Positions 17,799 to 25,699 of a DNA stretch of 64,000 bases are shown here, in pieces. The notes beneath the pieces are model-generated. The model made no database searches. It was not told the DNA's origin and was given only the letters and a program-made list of their open reading frames with translations. The stretch spans positions 1 through 64,000 of the forward strand of contig NZ_MCHY01000002.1 of assembly GCF_003609605.1 (NCBI RefSeq), read 5' to 3'. The position numbers and the translations under genes are program-made. How positions within the stretch are numbered: position 1 is the first letter of the stretch; each line of letters starts with the position of its first letter. Source of the DNA: Ammoniphilus oxalaticus. Lineage in GTDB: Bacteria; Bacillota; Bacilli; Aneurinibacillales; RAOX-1.

Positions 17799-18194
17799 CT
17801 ATTCGTTTTTGTATTTCTCTTTATCTCTTGCTGTCTTTTTGTTATGACAGCTGTGGCACAGTGGCTGACAGTTGCTGGGTGTCAATCTTAAGGACCAGTC
17901 CGCTGTAACGGGAACAATGTGGTCTACCACGTCGGCAGGTACAGGCTCTAACTCTCCATGGGCATCGGATACACAAAGATGATTGTAAACGGACAATATA
18001 TGCTGCCTTAACCTCCTCCACTCTGCGCTGTTGTAAAACTTAATCAGCATGGGGTCCCTTTGACTATCGTATGCCCTTTGGCGTTCTTGCTCTTTCAGAC
18101 GCCTGATGTCCTTATGATCGTCGCAATAAGTTTCTTTGGTTAGGTTATCGCAATTAATCTTTCTACATATCTTAAAAGGCTTTACGCTAATCAT
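17799..18194 (-). CDS. HNH endonuclease, packaging-associated
   Basis: 131 residues from ATG at 18194 after GGGAGGGG. The C-terminal half is an HNH domain: VVDHIVPVTADWSLRL contains the first catalytic His, and NCQPLCHSCHNKKTARD the zinc-binding Cys pair and last His; a first Cys pair is near the N-terminus (CRKINCDNLTKETYCDDH). HNH proteins beside terminase genes are required with TerL for cos cleavage in HK97 and its relatives, so that is the probable role rather than homing. Confidence 0.9.
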   Translation of the reverse strand: MISVKPFKICRKINCDNLTKETYCDDHKDIRRLKEQERQRAYDSQRDPMLIKFYNSAEWRRLRQHILSVYNHLCVSDAHGELEPVPADVVDHIVPVTADWSLRLTPSNCQPLCHSCHNKKTARDKEKYKNE

Positions 18195-18217
18195 GATTGG
18201 TAGCCCCTCCCACATAC

Positions 18218-18245
18218 AAAAAAGACACCCACCTGTGTGAGTGCC
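18218..18245 (-). terminator. Terminator behind the lipoprotein gene
   Basis: On the minus strand GGCACTCA pairs with TGGGTGTC (8 pairs, two wobble) and is followed by TTTTTT. It separates the lipoprotein gene from the HNH/terminase operon. Confidence 0.8.
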
Positions 18246-18257
18246 CCTTTGCTACAT

Positions 18258-18800
18258 TTAATTGATTTCTATTTCCTGTATATCCCCATCTGGGTATATG
18301 ACATAACTCCCTAACAGCATGCCCGATCCTAGTTTTTTTGCATCATGTTCTTCCTTGTCTACATACTCTTTGATATCCACGTACAAAAGGCCGCTCAATT
18401 TATTAACTACTGTTGTTGTATTGCGGCTAAAGTTAACAATGAAATGGATCTCGTCTTCTTCCATATGTAAATCGTGGTATGATAACGCGTATTCCTCAAT
18501 ATCCACACTATCCGCTATGGTGCTTTTTCTCCAGTTGCCCGTATTGTCATTTCTTACATTTGACGGTTTGCTTTTTGTGATATCCGAATAATCCTTATCA
18601 CTCTTTCCTACGATCTTATCCATCTCTTTCAGATCATCCCACGAGCCATCTACTTCATTCGACTCAGGTTCTTCCACAGTCGTTTCTTCTACCTCATTAT
18701 TAGCAACCTCATCTACTGGATCTGTTGTCGATTCCTCTGTTTCTCCACAAGCAACTAGTAATATTGCTGACATCATAAATGTAAAAAGTAATTTTTTCAT
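18258..18800 (-). CDS. Prophage-encoded lipoprotein (moron candidate)
   Basis: 180 residues from ATG at 18800 after GGAGGGGAT. It has a classical lipoprotein signal: MKKLLFTFMMSAILLVACGE with lipobox LVAC and Cys at residue 17. A disordered acidic linker (residues 20-55, rich in E, T, D) anchors a globular domain that ends SYVIYPDGDIQEIEIN. No domain recognised. It stands alone between two terminators at the boundary of early and late genes, the position where phages carry lysogenic-conversion genes. A role in host surface change or superinfection exclusion is possible but unproven. Confidence 0.85.
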   Translation of the reverse strand: MKKLLFTFMMSAILLVACGETEESTTDPVDEVANNEVEETTVEEPESNEVDGSWDDLKEMDKIVGKSDKDYSDITKSKPSNVRNDNTGNWRKSTIADSVDIEEYALSYHDLHMEEDEIHFIVNFSRNTTTVVNKLSGLLYVDIKEYVDKEEHDAKKLGSGMLLGSYVIYPDGDIQEIEIN

Positions 18801-19019
18801 CCTTATCCCCTCCATAGGTATACATTACCATATGAGATTTATCTTTAGTACCCGTAGCATCAAATCTGTCGTTATCCATCAGATTTTGTTGATAAGTCTC
18901 CCTTATACCAATTGGTTATTTATGGTACATTTAAATAGGAGTAAAATCATAAGGCTTTCTCTTCCTGATTTATATGGCCCGTTCCCACCCAATGGATTGG
19001 GCCCCTTCTTTTTGTGCAT

Positions 19020-19052
19020 TAAAATAGCCCGCACCGTTTAAGATGCGAGCTA
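19020..19052 (-). terminator. Terminator behind the candidate structured RNA
   Basis: On the minus strand AGCTCGCATC pairs with GGTGCGGGCT (10 pairs, two of them wobble plus one T-G) around TTAAAC, followed by ATTTTAATG. The U-run is modest. Confidence 0.65.
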
Positions 19053-19201
19053 CTGGAAGGAATATGAAATTGGCAATGTACACAAATTTCAACAATATAT
19101 CATCGCGTCGCCGCTTTACCCGTCACGTTCTACGTGGTGGGCGACCGCCCCCGATCCAACGGCAGCGCGAATATATAGGAGTGATTAATCAGTGTTTGCC
19201 T
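19025..19201 (-). ncRNA. Candidate structured phage RNA or late-operon leader
   Basis: This gap of over 400 bases between the late regulator and the lipoprotein has no convincing protein gene. A TATAAT box at 19208-19213 would start a transcript near 19201. Within it a GC-rich domain folds well: outer stem 19096-19113 with 19160-19175 (CGCGCTGCCG pairing with CGGCGACGCG, then TATAT with ATATA), enclosing hairpins at 19139-19150 (GGGCG/CGCCC) and 19124-19136 (CACGT/ACGTG). A terminator ends it at 19020-19052. It could be a small RNA or an attenuated leader for the late genes. I recognise no known family. Confidence 0.45.
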
Positions 19202-19207
19202 AATATC

Positions 19208-19213
19208 ATTATA
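19208..19213 (-). promoter_or_regulatory. Extended -10 box, probable phage promoter
   Basis: TATAAT preceded by TGTGA on the minus strand. No good -35 lies 17 bases upstream, which would fit a promoter needing an activator such as the ArpU/sigma-like protein encoded just upstream. Confidence 0.45.
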
Positions 19214-19248
19214 TCACAATTTTTCAAATAAAAAGTATCATCTTGGTA

Positions 19249-19680
19249 TCATTTATTTATCTTGCTGCTAATCCTCTTTATATGAACAAGACTATATCCA
19301 AGTTCCTCGGCTATCTCACGCAGCCTCATCTTTTTAAGATCCCTCATATATGCTACTTTGTATGCCAGTCCCTCCAGGCTATCAAGCTTCTTCTCTATCG
19401 CTTTTCTGTATTTTTCCTTGCCTGACTTCAGTCGGCGTAGATCATCTAATGTGTGATCAATTCGTTTCATTCGATCTGTGATCTTATCTAACGGCATTGG
19501 GACATATCCATTTTGAACGATTTCTCTACTGTAATCTATTGCACCTAAGTTATTTATCGGCGCGTTGTCGTACATGCTTTTTCGTAAATAATCCCGTTCC
19601 CGTTCCATATCCTCGATTCTCAGCTCTAGCATATCTATCTCTGTGCAAAGGTCATTGTAAGATGGAATAAATTCAATCAT
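19249..19680 (-). CDS. Late transcription regulator, ArpU/sigma region 4-like
   Basis: 143 residues. A long helical N-terminus (TEIDMLELRIEDMERERDYL) and a middle helix lead to a C-terminal helix-turn-helix resembling sigma-70 region 4 (ALKVAYMRD-like segment here LAYKVAYMRDLKKMRLREIA, then EELGYSLVHIKRISSKI). This architecture is that of ArpU/RinA-type late activators in Gram-positive phages, always just before the terminase region. Overlaps the helicase stop by four bases. It probably turns on late genes. Confidence 0.75.
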   Translation of the reverse strand: MIEFIPSYNDLCTEIDMLELRIEDMERERDYLRKSMYDNAPINNLGAIDYSREIVQNGYVPMPLDKITDRMKRIDHTLDDLRRLKSGKEKYRKAIEKKLDSLEGLAYKVAYMRDLKKMRLREIAEELGYSLVHIKRISSKINK

Positions 19681-21047
19681 GCTTTTCCTCCCGCCTCCCT
19701 GATCCGTGCCTTGACCGCTTCCAGCAAGGCGTCTTGGTTTTGTTCTTTTCCTTGCAGCACATTTAAAACCTGTTCGTCCACTGAACCCGCAACAAGCAGA
19801 TGGTGGACGATCACGCTGTTCTTTTGGCCCTGTCGGTCTAATCTAGAATTCGCTTGTTGATATAATTCCAAGCTCCACGTTAGGCCGAACCAAACGATGA
19901 TATGGCCGCCATCTTGCAAGTTAAGACCGTGTCCCGCCGAAGCTGGATGGGCGACAAGCAAAGGGATTTCTCCTTTATTCCATCGGGCTATTGAATCTTC
20001 CCAATTTAATTCCTCCGCTTGCTTGAATCGCTTCAAGATCCGATCACGGTCATGCTTGAAGCTGTAAAAAAGTAGAATCGGCTGTCCTTGGCTTTCCTCG
20101 ATCACTTCTTCCAAGGCATCCAGTTTCTTATCGTGAATATGGACCGTATCACCTTCATCGTCATACACTTCTCCGTTTGCGAGTTGAAGAAGCTTTCCCA
20201 TCAATCCCGCCGCACTGTTTGCTAAAACATCCTGCTCGTCAAATTCAAGGAGCTTGTCTCTTTCAAGTCGTTTATAGATTTCTCGCTCTTTCGGATCCAA
20301 CTGGACGCTGATCACATTGTCTATTCTTTCTGGAAGCTGCAGATGATCCTTGGCTTTCATGGAAATGCAAATATCTCCGATCTGCTCATGTATTGCGTCT
20401 TCCGCGCCATCTTTCGGCACCCAATTGTAAACGATGTATTTCGATGGATCGCGGCGGCCAGGATTGAAATATTGATTTCTGTACCCCGTGATTGTCGGGC
20501 CTAGCCTTTCTCCTCGATCCAACAGATACAATTGCGGCCATAGATCGATCAAACTATTAGGCGCTGGGGTTCCAGTCAGTCCGACAATCCGCTTGATCAA
20601 CGGACGTACTTTCCGTAATTGCTTGAATCGCTTAGATGCCGATGATTTAAAACTGCTCAGTTCGTCAATCACGACCATGTCAAATGGCCAATCCTTTCCG
20701 TAATGCTTTACCAACCAATCGACGTTTTCGCGATTAATAATATATAAATCCGCTTTTTCCTTCAGCGCGGCTTCTCTTGTTTTGATAGGACCTAACACTT
20801 TCGATATTTTCAAGTATCGCGTATGCTGCCATTTTTCGGTTTCTCGGGACCACGTATCTTCCGCCACTCGTTTCGGGGCGATCACCAAAACCTTGTGAAC
20901 ACTGAAATAGTTATGCAGCAGTTCCGTAACGGCTGTTAGCGTTGTGATCGTCTTCCCTAGCCCCATGTCCAAGAAAAGCCCTATTTCGGGCTTCTCAATC
21001 ACTTCGTTGATCGCATACGCCTGATAACTGTGCGGCACGAATTTCAC
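19677..21047 (-). CDS. SNF2-type DEAD/DEAH helicase of phage replication module
   Basis: 456 residues if started at GTG 21047 (protein begins MKFVPHSYQAYAINEV), 9 bases after GAGGAGG; the longer frame start at 21083 lies deeper inside the upstream gene. Motifs: LFLDMGLGKTITTLTAV (Walker A), MVVIDELSSFKS (DE box, DELS), GLTGTPAPNSLIDLW (motif III), and in the second RecA domain LLVAHPASAGHGLNLQ and QQANSRLDRQGQKNSVIVHHL. Standard partner of VRR-NUC and VapE genes in siphovirus-type replication modules. Confidence 0.92.
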   Translation of the reverse strand: MKFVPHSYQAYAINEVIEKPEIGLFLDMGLGKTITTLTAVTELLHNYFSVHKVLVIAPKRVAEDTWSRETEKWQHTRYLKISKVLGPIKTREAALKEKADLYIINRENVDWLVKHYGKDWPFDMVVIDELSSFKSSASKRFKQLRKVRPLIKRIVGLTGTPAPNSLIDLWPQLYLLDRGERLGPTITGYRNQYFNPGRRDPSKYIVYNWVPKDGAEDAIHEQIGDICISMKAKDHLQLPERIDNVISVQLDPKEREIYKRLERDKLLEFDEQDVLANSAAGLMGKLLQLANGEVYDDEGDTVHIHDKKLDALEEVIEESQGQPILLFYSFKHDRDRILKRFKQAEELNWEDSIARWNKGEIPLLVAHPASAGHGLNLQDGGHIIVWFGLTWSLELYQQANSRLDRQGQKNSVIVHHLLVAGSVDEQVLNVLQGKEQNQDALLEAVKARIREAGGKA

Positions 21048-21309
21048 GACATACCTCCTCGATCCGTTCGATGGAATCCACAACTTCCACTTGGAAGCCC
21101 ATCTTCTCTAAATCTCGTTTTCGTTTTTGCTGCAACGGCCGTAATTTTTGTTTCGGCTTTTTCAGTTCGACAAAGATGATCTTCCCGCCCGGTATCAGTA
21201 CGATCCGATCAGGCATCCCAGCCGTCCCTGGCGATGTGAACTTTAAAGCTTGCGCCCCGTCTTCCCTTACCGATCCCACGAACCTTTTCTCTAAAGAACT
21301 TTCCAGCAT
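20995..21309 (-). CDS. VRR-NUC domain nuclease
   Basis: 104 residues, essentially a single VRR-NUC (PD-(D/E)XK superfamily) domain: ALKFTSPGTAGMPDRIVLIP carries the Gly-x-Pro-Asp, and KIIFVELKKPKQKLRPLQQK the Glu-x-Lys of the active site. Stand-alone phage VRR-NUC proteins act as structure-specific nucleases and are found next to the SNF2 helicase, as here, with a 53-base overlap. Confidence 0.92.
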   Translation of the reverse strand: MLESSLEKRFVGSVREDGAQALKFTSPGTAGMPDRIVLIPGGKIIFVELKKPKQKLRPLQQKRKRDLEKMGFQVEVVDSIERIEEVCREIRAAQLSGVCDQRSD

Positions 21310-21344
21310 TTTTATATTTTCGCGTCCTCCCTAAAAAGATGATT

Positions 21345-21649
21345 GTGTTCAAAGTGTTCGATGTTCCGCTGATTCCTATAACGTATACGGGAATAAGGAT
21401 TTAAAGGGTCTATATACGTGTATATATGTGTGTATTTCTCTTATTTCTTATATATTTAACTTTAATAAGTTATTATGAACATATTGAACACGTTAGGGGT
21501 CTAGCCCTTGCCCCTATTGGCTTTGTGGCGTGTTCGTAGGGTGTGTTCATTACGTTTTAGTTCGAACACAATGAACACACCAGGACCTTGCTGCCGTGTT
21601 CAAAGTTTTTGGAGCGAACACACCTATAAGTGGTTACGAACACACCTAT
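21345..21649. other. Candidate phage replication origin with GAACAC iterons
   Basis: The 339-base gap between VapE and VRR-NUC holds ten copies of the hexamer GAACAC or its complement: plus-strand GTGTTC at 21345, 21354, 21530, 21543, 21596 and GAACAC at 21486, 21564, 21573, 21616, 21638. Four extend to GAACACACC (one inverted), and GAACACACCTAT recurs 22 bases apart at 21616 and 21638. Between the outer groups, 21405-21478 is very A+T-rich. Iterons plus an A+T-rich segment beside a primase-helicase gene are what an origin looks like. Confidence 0.6.
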
Positions 21650-24126
21650 CAAGCAAGTAATCCAAACCCGATATCCTCAGATTCTTGCTCTCTGACATAA
21701 GCTCTTTGGACTCCAATTTCAGCTCCAAAACGCAGTCTACCGGACGAATTTCCATCATACGTTTTCCACCCAGGAAGCTGTCTTAAAATCGAATTGATCT
21801 CGCGCTGCTCCATCCTAGGGAACCTCTCAGGGCGCCCATTTAGAAGCTCTATCCATATCTCTAAGGCGCATACACGGTCCCTTTTAACTGTTCCTGTATC
21901 CCCTAAATCAAACGTATCGTCGAAAAACTCGCGCCGCTCTTGCATCGTCATTTCGTTAAAGTTTTCAGGCACTAATCGCTCCAAATGCTCCTGGATCGGA
22001 CCCACTAAAGGGCTTTCTTCGGTGTGCCCCTTCTGAACGTCCCACATCTGTTCTTCTAGATGATCAGGAAGCCAAAGCTGTTCTCCATCTTTAAATCGCT
22101 GAACCGCCTCCGCCCATATCTGATCGACTTCATCTTTTGTTAGCGTGTGCCAAGGTTTTTTTATTTCAGTCTTGCCTACTGGCATCACCCAAAAGCGGCG
22201 ATTGCCTGTCTGATCGCGGAGAAACTCTACATCATTCGTTGTTCCGATAAACACGCATTGGCGCGGGAAGTCCGTCACATGCCGCCCATAAGCGACCCGA
22301 AAGCGATCAATGCGCTTAGTTAGGAAGTGTTTGATAGATTCCACATCCGCTTTCCTTGCCGCAGATAGCTCCCCCATCTCCACGATCCAAGCCCCTTGAA
22401 GCTGTTCATAGGCTTCTTTCCCGTTCACTGTTGTAAGGGAATCACTGAACCATTCTCCGCCTAGCTTCCCAAACAAGCTGCTCTTCCCGATCCCCTGCGC
22501 GCCAACAAGCGTCAACATATAGTCCATCTTGCAACCGGGGTTGAACACGCGGGCCACAGCAGCCACGAACGTCTTCCTTGTGACCACTCGATTTAACTCG
22601 TTGTCTTCGGCGCCTAGCGTATCGATTAAAAGCTTGTCGAGCCGCCCCACTCCATCCCAGGTTAAATCATTCAGGTAATCCTTGATTGGGTGGAACTTAT
22701 GAGCATGGAAAACCTGCGCCATAGCGTCTTGCGTCTTTAAGACGGAGGATAGCCCATACACTCGCTCTAAATAATTCCGCAGCCCCGCCTCATCGAAGTC
22801 ATTAAAGAAGTCATTCGGTCCTTCGGCTTTTCGCCAAGGCAGGTCACCCGTAACGAGGGCCCGCTGCGCGAACTCATTCAAAGCAAACTTCCCTTTCAGG
22901 TTAGGGTCGTTCTCGAGAATCAATAGAAGGTTTGTCCTTGTATCTTCAAATCCGCCATCCCGCTTTATCGCAAGTTTTTTCATCCACCCGCTACGGTCTT
23001 TTTCTCCCCCTTCTGCAACAACCTCGCCCTCAAAATCTACTTCCGCTTCTTCCAGCCTTGCGCTAACAATCGATTCCTTCACACGACCGTCTTCCTGTGC
23101 GAGTCTTGACATTGCAAGCGTAGACGGCATCCGCGAAATCGGCGTTCCGTCCTTTGCTTCATCATCTAACGCCGCGAACTTATGGAGTCTTACTAAATCG
23201 AAGCTATTAACGAGCAACCCGCTACATGGATCCGTGCCGTGGTGAGAGTAGGCGAACTTGCCATCCTCGTATAAAACTAGTCCGCCCGCTGTGCTTCCCT
23301 CGCTATATGTGTATCGCCCCTCTGAATGTTGGGCATACTTATCAGGCAGGAAGGTTTCAATTGCCCCCTCTATCGAATAAGCACGGCAGAAGGCTCCAAC
23401 CATTCCCGCTTTTTCATGAGGATCACCTTGCCGATCCGCCATACGTTTATGGACTTGTTGCTGCCTAGATGACTCTGGCCATTCGAGCGGGTCCCGCCAA
23501 TCTTCATATCGGGCTAACATCGTATCAGGATCCAACCATGGCGCGTCTTGCACCTTGAATAGATACTCCGCATCCTTTGCTGTTGACGGCCAATACATCA
23601 ACCGATGCGGCTCGTATGTTGTATCGTCAAACAGATCAATGCCAATGTCAGCCGCGATCCGCTTGGCAACCGCTACGTATTCTTCTGCGGATACTGTGCG
23701 GCTTAAAGGGATGACCAGTCGCACTTTAGGCCGATCATGTCTATGCGAATGAGTGGAATAAACTACACAGGCATAGTCAAACAGCATCTCAACGAGCGAC
23801 CAGAAATCCCCTTTCACATGGTCGGCATCCAAGGTAATAACTTGCCGCCATCCAACCGAATCCGCTTTACGGCGCCCGCCTTTGAGCGAACCTCCGACAA
23901 ACCCACCAACGTCTTTAACCGCGTCCCGATCCCGCTTAGACATCTTCTGATATTCTGCATAAGTTTCAGCTGTTCGTATCGTGTTAGACAGCCTCATAAT
24001 GAAGTCAGACCAAAGTACATCTGAGTTTTTCCACGTCTTTGAGAAGCGGCTGTTCGCGGTTGAAACCACGAACGAGCCGTCATGTTTAATTCTTATCTGT
24101 TCTCTTTCTTCCGATTTCTCTATCAT
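21649..24126 (-). CDS. VapE-type primase-helicase
   Basis: 825 residues in two parts. The N-terminal 230 residues look like a primase/polymerase-type domain (VITLDADHVKGDFWSLVEML, then VYSTHSHRHDRPKVRLVIPL and EPHRLMYWPS). The C-terminal part from about 470 is the virulence-associated E ATPase: LTLVGAQGIGKSSLFGKLGG is Walker A, IVEMGELSAARKADVESIK the Walker B region, and FIGTTNDVEFLRDQTGNRRF carries sensor and arginine residues. It is likely the replication initiator-helicase of the phage and sits beside the candidate origin. Confidence 0.93.
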   Translation of the reverse strand: MIEKSEEREQIRIKHDGSFVVSTANSRFSKTWKNSDVLWSDFIMRLSNTIRTAETYAEYQKMSKRDRDAVKDVGGFVGGSLKGGRRKADSVGWRQVITLDADHVKGDFWSLVEMLFDYACVVYSTHSHRHDRPKVRLVIPLSRTVSAEEYVAVAKRIAADIGIDLFDDTTYEPHRLMYWPSTAKDAEYLFKVQDAPWLDPDTMLARYEDWRDPLEWPESSRQQQVHKRMADRQGDPHEKAGMVGAFCRAYSIEGAIETFLPDKYAQHSEGRYTYSEGSTAGGLVLYEDGKFAYSHHGTDPCSGLLVNSFDLVRLHKFAALDDEAKDGTPISRMPSTLAMSRLAQEDGRVKESIVSARLEEAEVDFEGEVVAEGGEKDRSGWMKKLAIKRDGGFEDTRTNLLLILENDPNLKGKFALNEFAQRALVTGDLPWRKAEGPNDFFNDFDEAGLRNYLERVYGLSSVLKTQDAMAQVFHAHKFHPIKDYLNDLTWDGVGRLDKLLIDTLGAEDNELNRVVTRKTFVAAVARVFNPGCKMDYMLTLVGAQGIGKSSLFGKLGGEWFSDSLTTVNGKEAYEQLQGAWIVEMGELSAARKADVESIKHFLTKRIDRFRVAYGRHVTDFPRQCVFIGTTNDVEFLRDQTGNRRFWVMPVGKTEIKKPWHTLTKDEVDQIWAEAVQRFKDGEQLWLPDHLEEQMWDVQKGHTEESPLVGPIQEHLERLVPENFNEMTMQERREFFDDTFDLGDTGTVKRDRVCALEIWIELLNGRPERFPRMEQREINSILRQLPGWKTYDGNSSGRLRFGAEIGVQRAYVREQESEDIGFGLLA

Positions 24127-24152
24127 TTAGTGACCTCTCCTTTGCAGGGCAA

Positions 24153-24698
24153 TCACACTGTCCTGTTAATGCTTGCTTCTTGACTAAAACCATTCGGATA
24201 TCGTTTCTTTAATTTCATAATGTTGTATGAAGCGGCGCCTTCTAAATCCACAACGCCGATCAACGTACACAATCCCGCCGCGTAATGCAGCACGTCCCCG
24301 ATTTCTGACACCAACGCTTCCCTGTCCAACTTATGACCGTGATGAACATGCTTTTTAAGTAAATCCACGACCTCTCCCGCTTCCCCCGCGAGCCCCATCG
24401 CGTAATTGGATATTTGCAATTTACGATCTTCCGAAGACTCCCACAAAGGCGGCAATGTCCGTTTGCTTAACTCTTGATACTTATTGAACGTCATACCTTT
24501 TGAGTCTTGTAATCTATTAATCTCTTTTTGCTGGTATTGAAGGGCATCGATCAACTCTTCAATGACCATGAGATTCCAATCGTAATCACTCGGATCACAG
24601 TCCTCTAAAGAATGCCCGTATTTGTTCAGTCCTTTACTGTTCTGTTCATCAATCAAACCGCTAATCGTTCGTAATATTTCCGTTTTATATGAAACCAT
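24153..24698 (-). CDS. MazG-like nucleotide pyrophosphohydrolase
   Basis: 181 residues. The C-terminal half is a MazG domain: MGLAGEAGEVVDLLKKHVHH gives the EAGEVVD metal site, and VSEIGDVLHYAAGLCTLIG the second acidic pair. The N-terminal half has DWNLMVIEELIDALQYQQKE, a helical EExxDA pattern that looks like a second, shorter all-alpha NTP-PPase-like element. Phage MazG enzymes hydrolyse (d)NTPs or alarmones. Located in the nucleotide/replication module. Confidence 0.85.
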   Translation of the reverse strand: MVSYKTEILRTISGLIDEQNSKGLNKYGHSLEDCDPSDYDWNLMVIEELIDALQYQQKEINRLQDSKGMTFNKYQELSKRTLPPLWESSEDRKLQISNYAMGLAGEAGEVVDLLKKHVHHGHKLDREALVSEIGDVLHYAAGLCTLIGVVDLEGAASYNIMKLKKRYPNGFSQEASINRTV

Positions 24699-24701
24699 CT
24701 T

Positions 24702-24953
24702 TTATTTCTCCCTCCGATTAATCGATCCTTGAATGTAGTAATACATACTGAGAAATCCCATTAGAGTGCATATTGATAGAAACACTGTTTTCTTTCCTGT
24801 TACAAAATAATGAGACTCACTAAACCCGACTCGATCCCTCACTCTATCCAAGTGTTCTTTTGACAAGACTTCATCTACGAAAATTAACTTGATCCCTGTT
24901 AAGAAACCAATCACTAACCACAACATCAATGCCATGCTTAAATTCAGCAACAT
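24702..24953 (-). CDS. Small two-helix membrane protein
   Basis: 83 residues with hydrophobic helices at about 5-23 (LSMALMLWLVIGFLTGIKLI) and 57-74 (VFLSICTLMGFLSMYYYI) joined by a charged loop. No family recognised. It ends three bases before the MazG start and follows another small membrane gene. Confidence 0.6.
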   Translation of the reverse strand: MLLNLSMALMLWLVIGFLTGIKLIFVDEVLSKEHLDRVRDRVGFSESHYFVTGKKTVFLSICTLMGFLSMYYYIQGSINRREK

Positions 24954-24994
24954 ATATCACGCCCCTTACTACGCTTAATGAACGAACTGTGCGT

Positions 24995-25195
24995 CTATTT
25001 TTTAATTCGATTCCACTTCCACTGACCTCTTTGATCGAATGGGTTCCCAGCCAACTCGTAGATGGGCCAATATATAAAATCGTAAAACCAAAGAACCATT
25101 ACGCTCACACCATGAAAGAATCCGTAAACGATAATCAAAGACAACAATAGCGGCGACAATACCAAAAGAATTATCGCCCCGATATACTTCTTCAC
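24995..25195 (-). CDS. Small membrane protein
   Basis: 66 residues from GTG at 25195 after GGGAGAGTGT. Starts MKKYIGAIILLVLSPLLLSL, followed by a second hydrophobic stretch (HGVSVMVLWFYDFIYWPIY) and a basic tail. No family recognised. A competing frame at 25002-25214 has no such profile and no ribosome site. Confidence 0.6.
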   Translation of the reverse strand: MKKYIGAIILLVLSPLLLSLIIVYGFFHGVSVMVLWFYDFIYWPIYELAGNPFDQRGQWKWNRIKK

Positions 25196-25237
25196 TGCAC
25201 ACTCTCCCTTCCACTTCGCCTGATTCGTCTATGTGAA

Positions 25238-25426
25238 CTAAATAAAATTGTTTTTGATCTCTTGAAACATATCAAAATCCCTTTCTAATTCTCTTAATCG
25301 TCTCTCGAGATGGGGCTTTATAAATGGATCTGTGGCTGTCTTAAGTGTTTCTTTTAATGATTCGATCTCGTTTTCTAAAAAGGATAGTGCATATCCCAAA
25401 GCTTTACTTTGCTGATTTCCGTTCAA
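25238..25426 (-). CDS. Small coiled-coil phage protein
   Basis: 62 residues from TTG at 25426 after GGGGGAAGAAG. Mostly helical and charged (LGYALSFLENEIESLKETLK, PHLERRLRELERDFDMF). Similar short ORFs are common in replication modules of Bacillales phages. No function known. Confidence 0.55.
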   Translation of the reverse strand: MNGNQQSKALGYALSFLENEIESLKETLKTATDPFIKPHLERRLRELERDFDMFQEIKNNFI

Positions 25427-25471
25427 TCTTCTTCCCCCTCTCGTTGCTTCACGGTTTGCGTCAGACGCGCA

Positions 25472-25699
25472 TTACCAACGGCGCCGCTTTTTCCATTTCT
25501 TCCAGTTCCTTTGTTGCGATTTCTTTTTTCTATGGTGTATTTTCATGACATGCTTTTCTTCTAACTTTCTTTTCTTAAATATCTTTGCCGCCTCTTTGGC
25601 GACCGTCTCCGCAACATTTGAAAATGCTTTTAAAAACCTTGAAATGCGTAATGCCGCTACTTTTAACATAGAACTGACCGCGGTAGCTAACCTATTCAC
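25472..25699 (-). CDS. Small highly basic phage protein
   Basis: 75 residues from GTG at 25699, eight bases inside the upstream gene and just after its GGAGGGCGG, so probably coupled. An Ala-rich helix (RFLKAFSNVAETVAKEAAKI) is followed by a strongly basic tail that ends KKWKKRRRW. A nucleic acid-binding role would fit the charge, but I know no family. Confidence 0.5.
   Translation of the reverse strand: MNRLATAVSSMLKVAALRISRFLKAFSNVAETVAKEAAKIFKKRKLEEKHVMKIHHRKKKSQQRNWKKWKKRRRW

Noticed and set aside
18988-19013. Plus-strand hairpin CCCAA/TTGGG with a T-run
   Set aside because: No plus-strand gene precedes it, so a terminator role cannot be supported.
18832-19231. Two plus-strand frames in the gap between lipoprotein and late regulator
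   Set aside because: No ribosome sites and unlikely composition; the region is better explained by promoter, RNA fold and terminator on the minus strand.
25002-25214. Alternative minus frame across the small membrane gene
   Set aside because: No hydrophobic pattern and no ribosome site, unlike the frame at 24995-25195.
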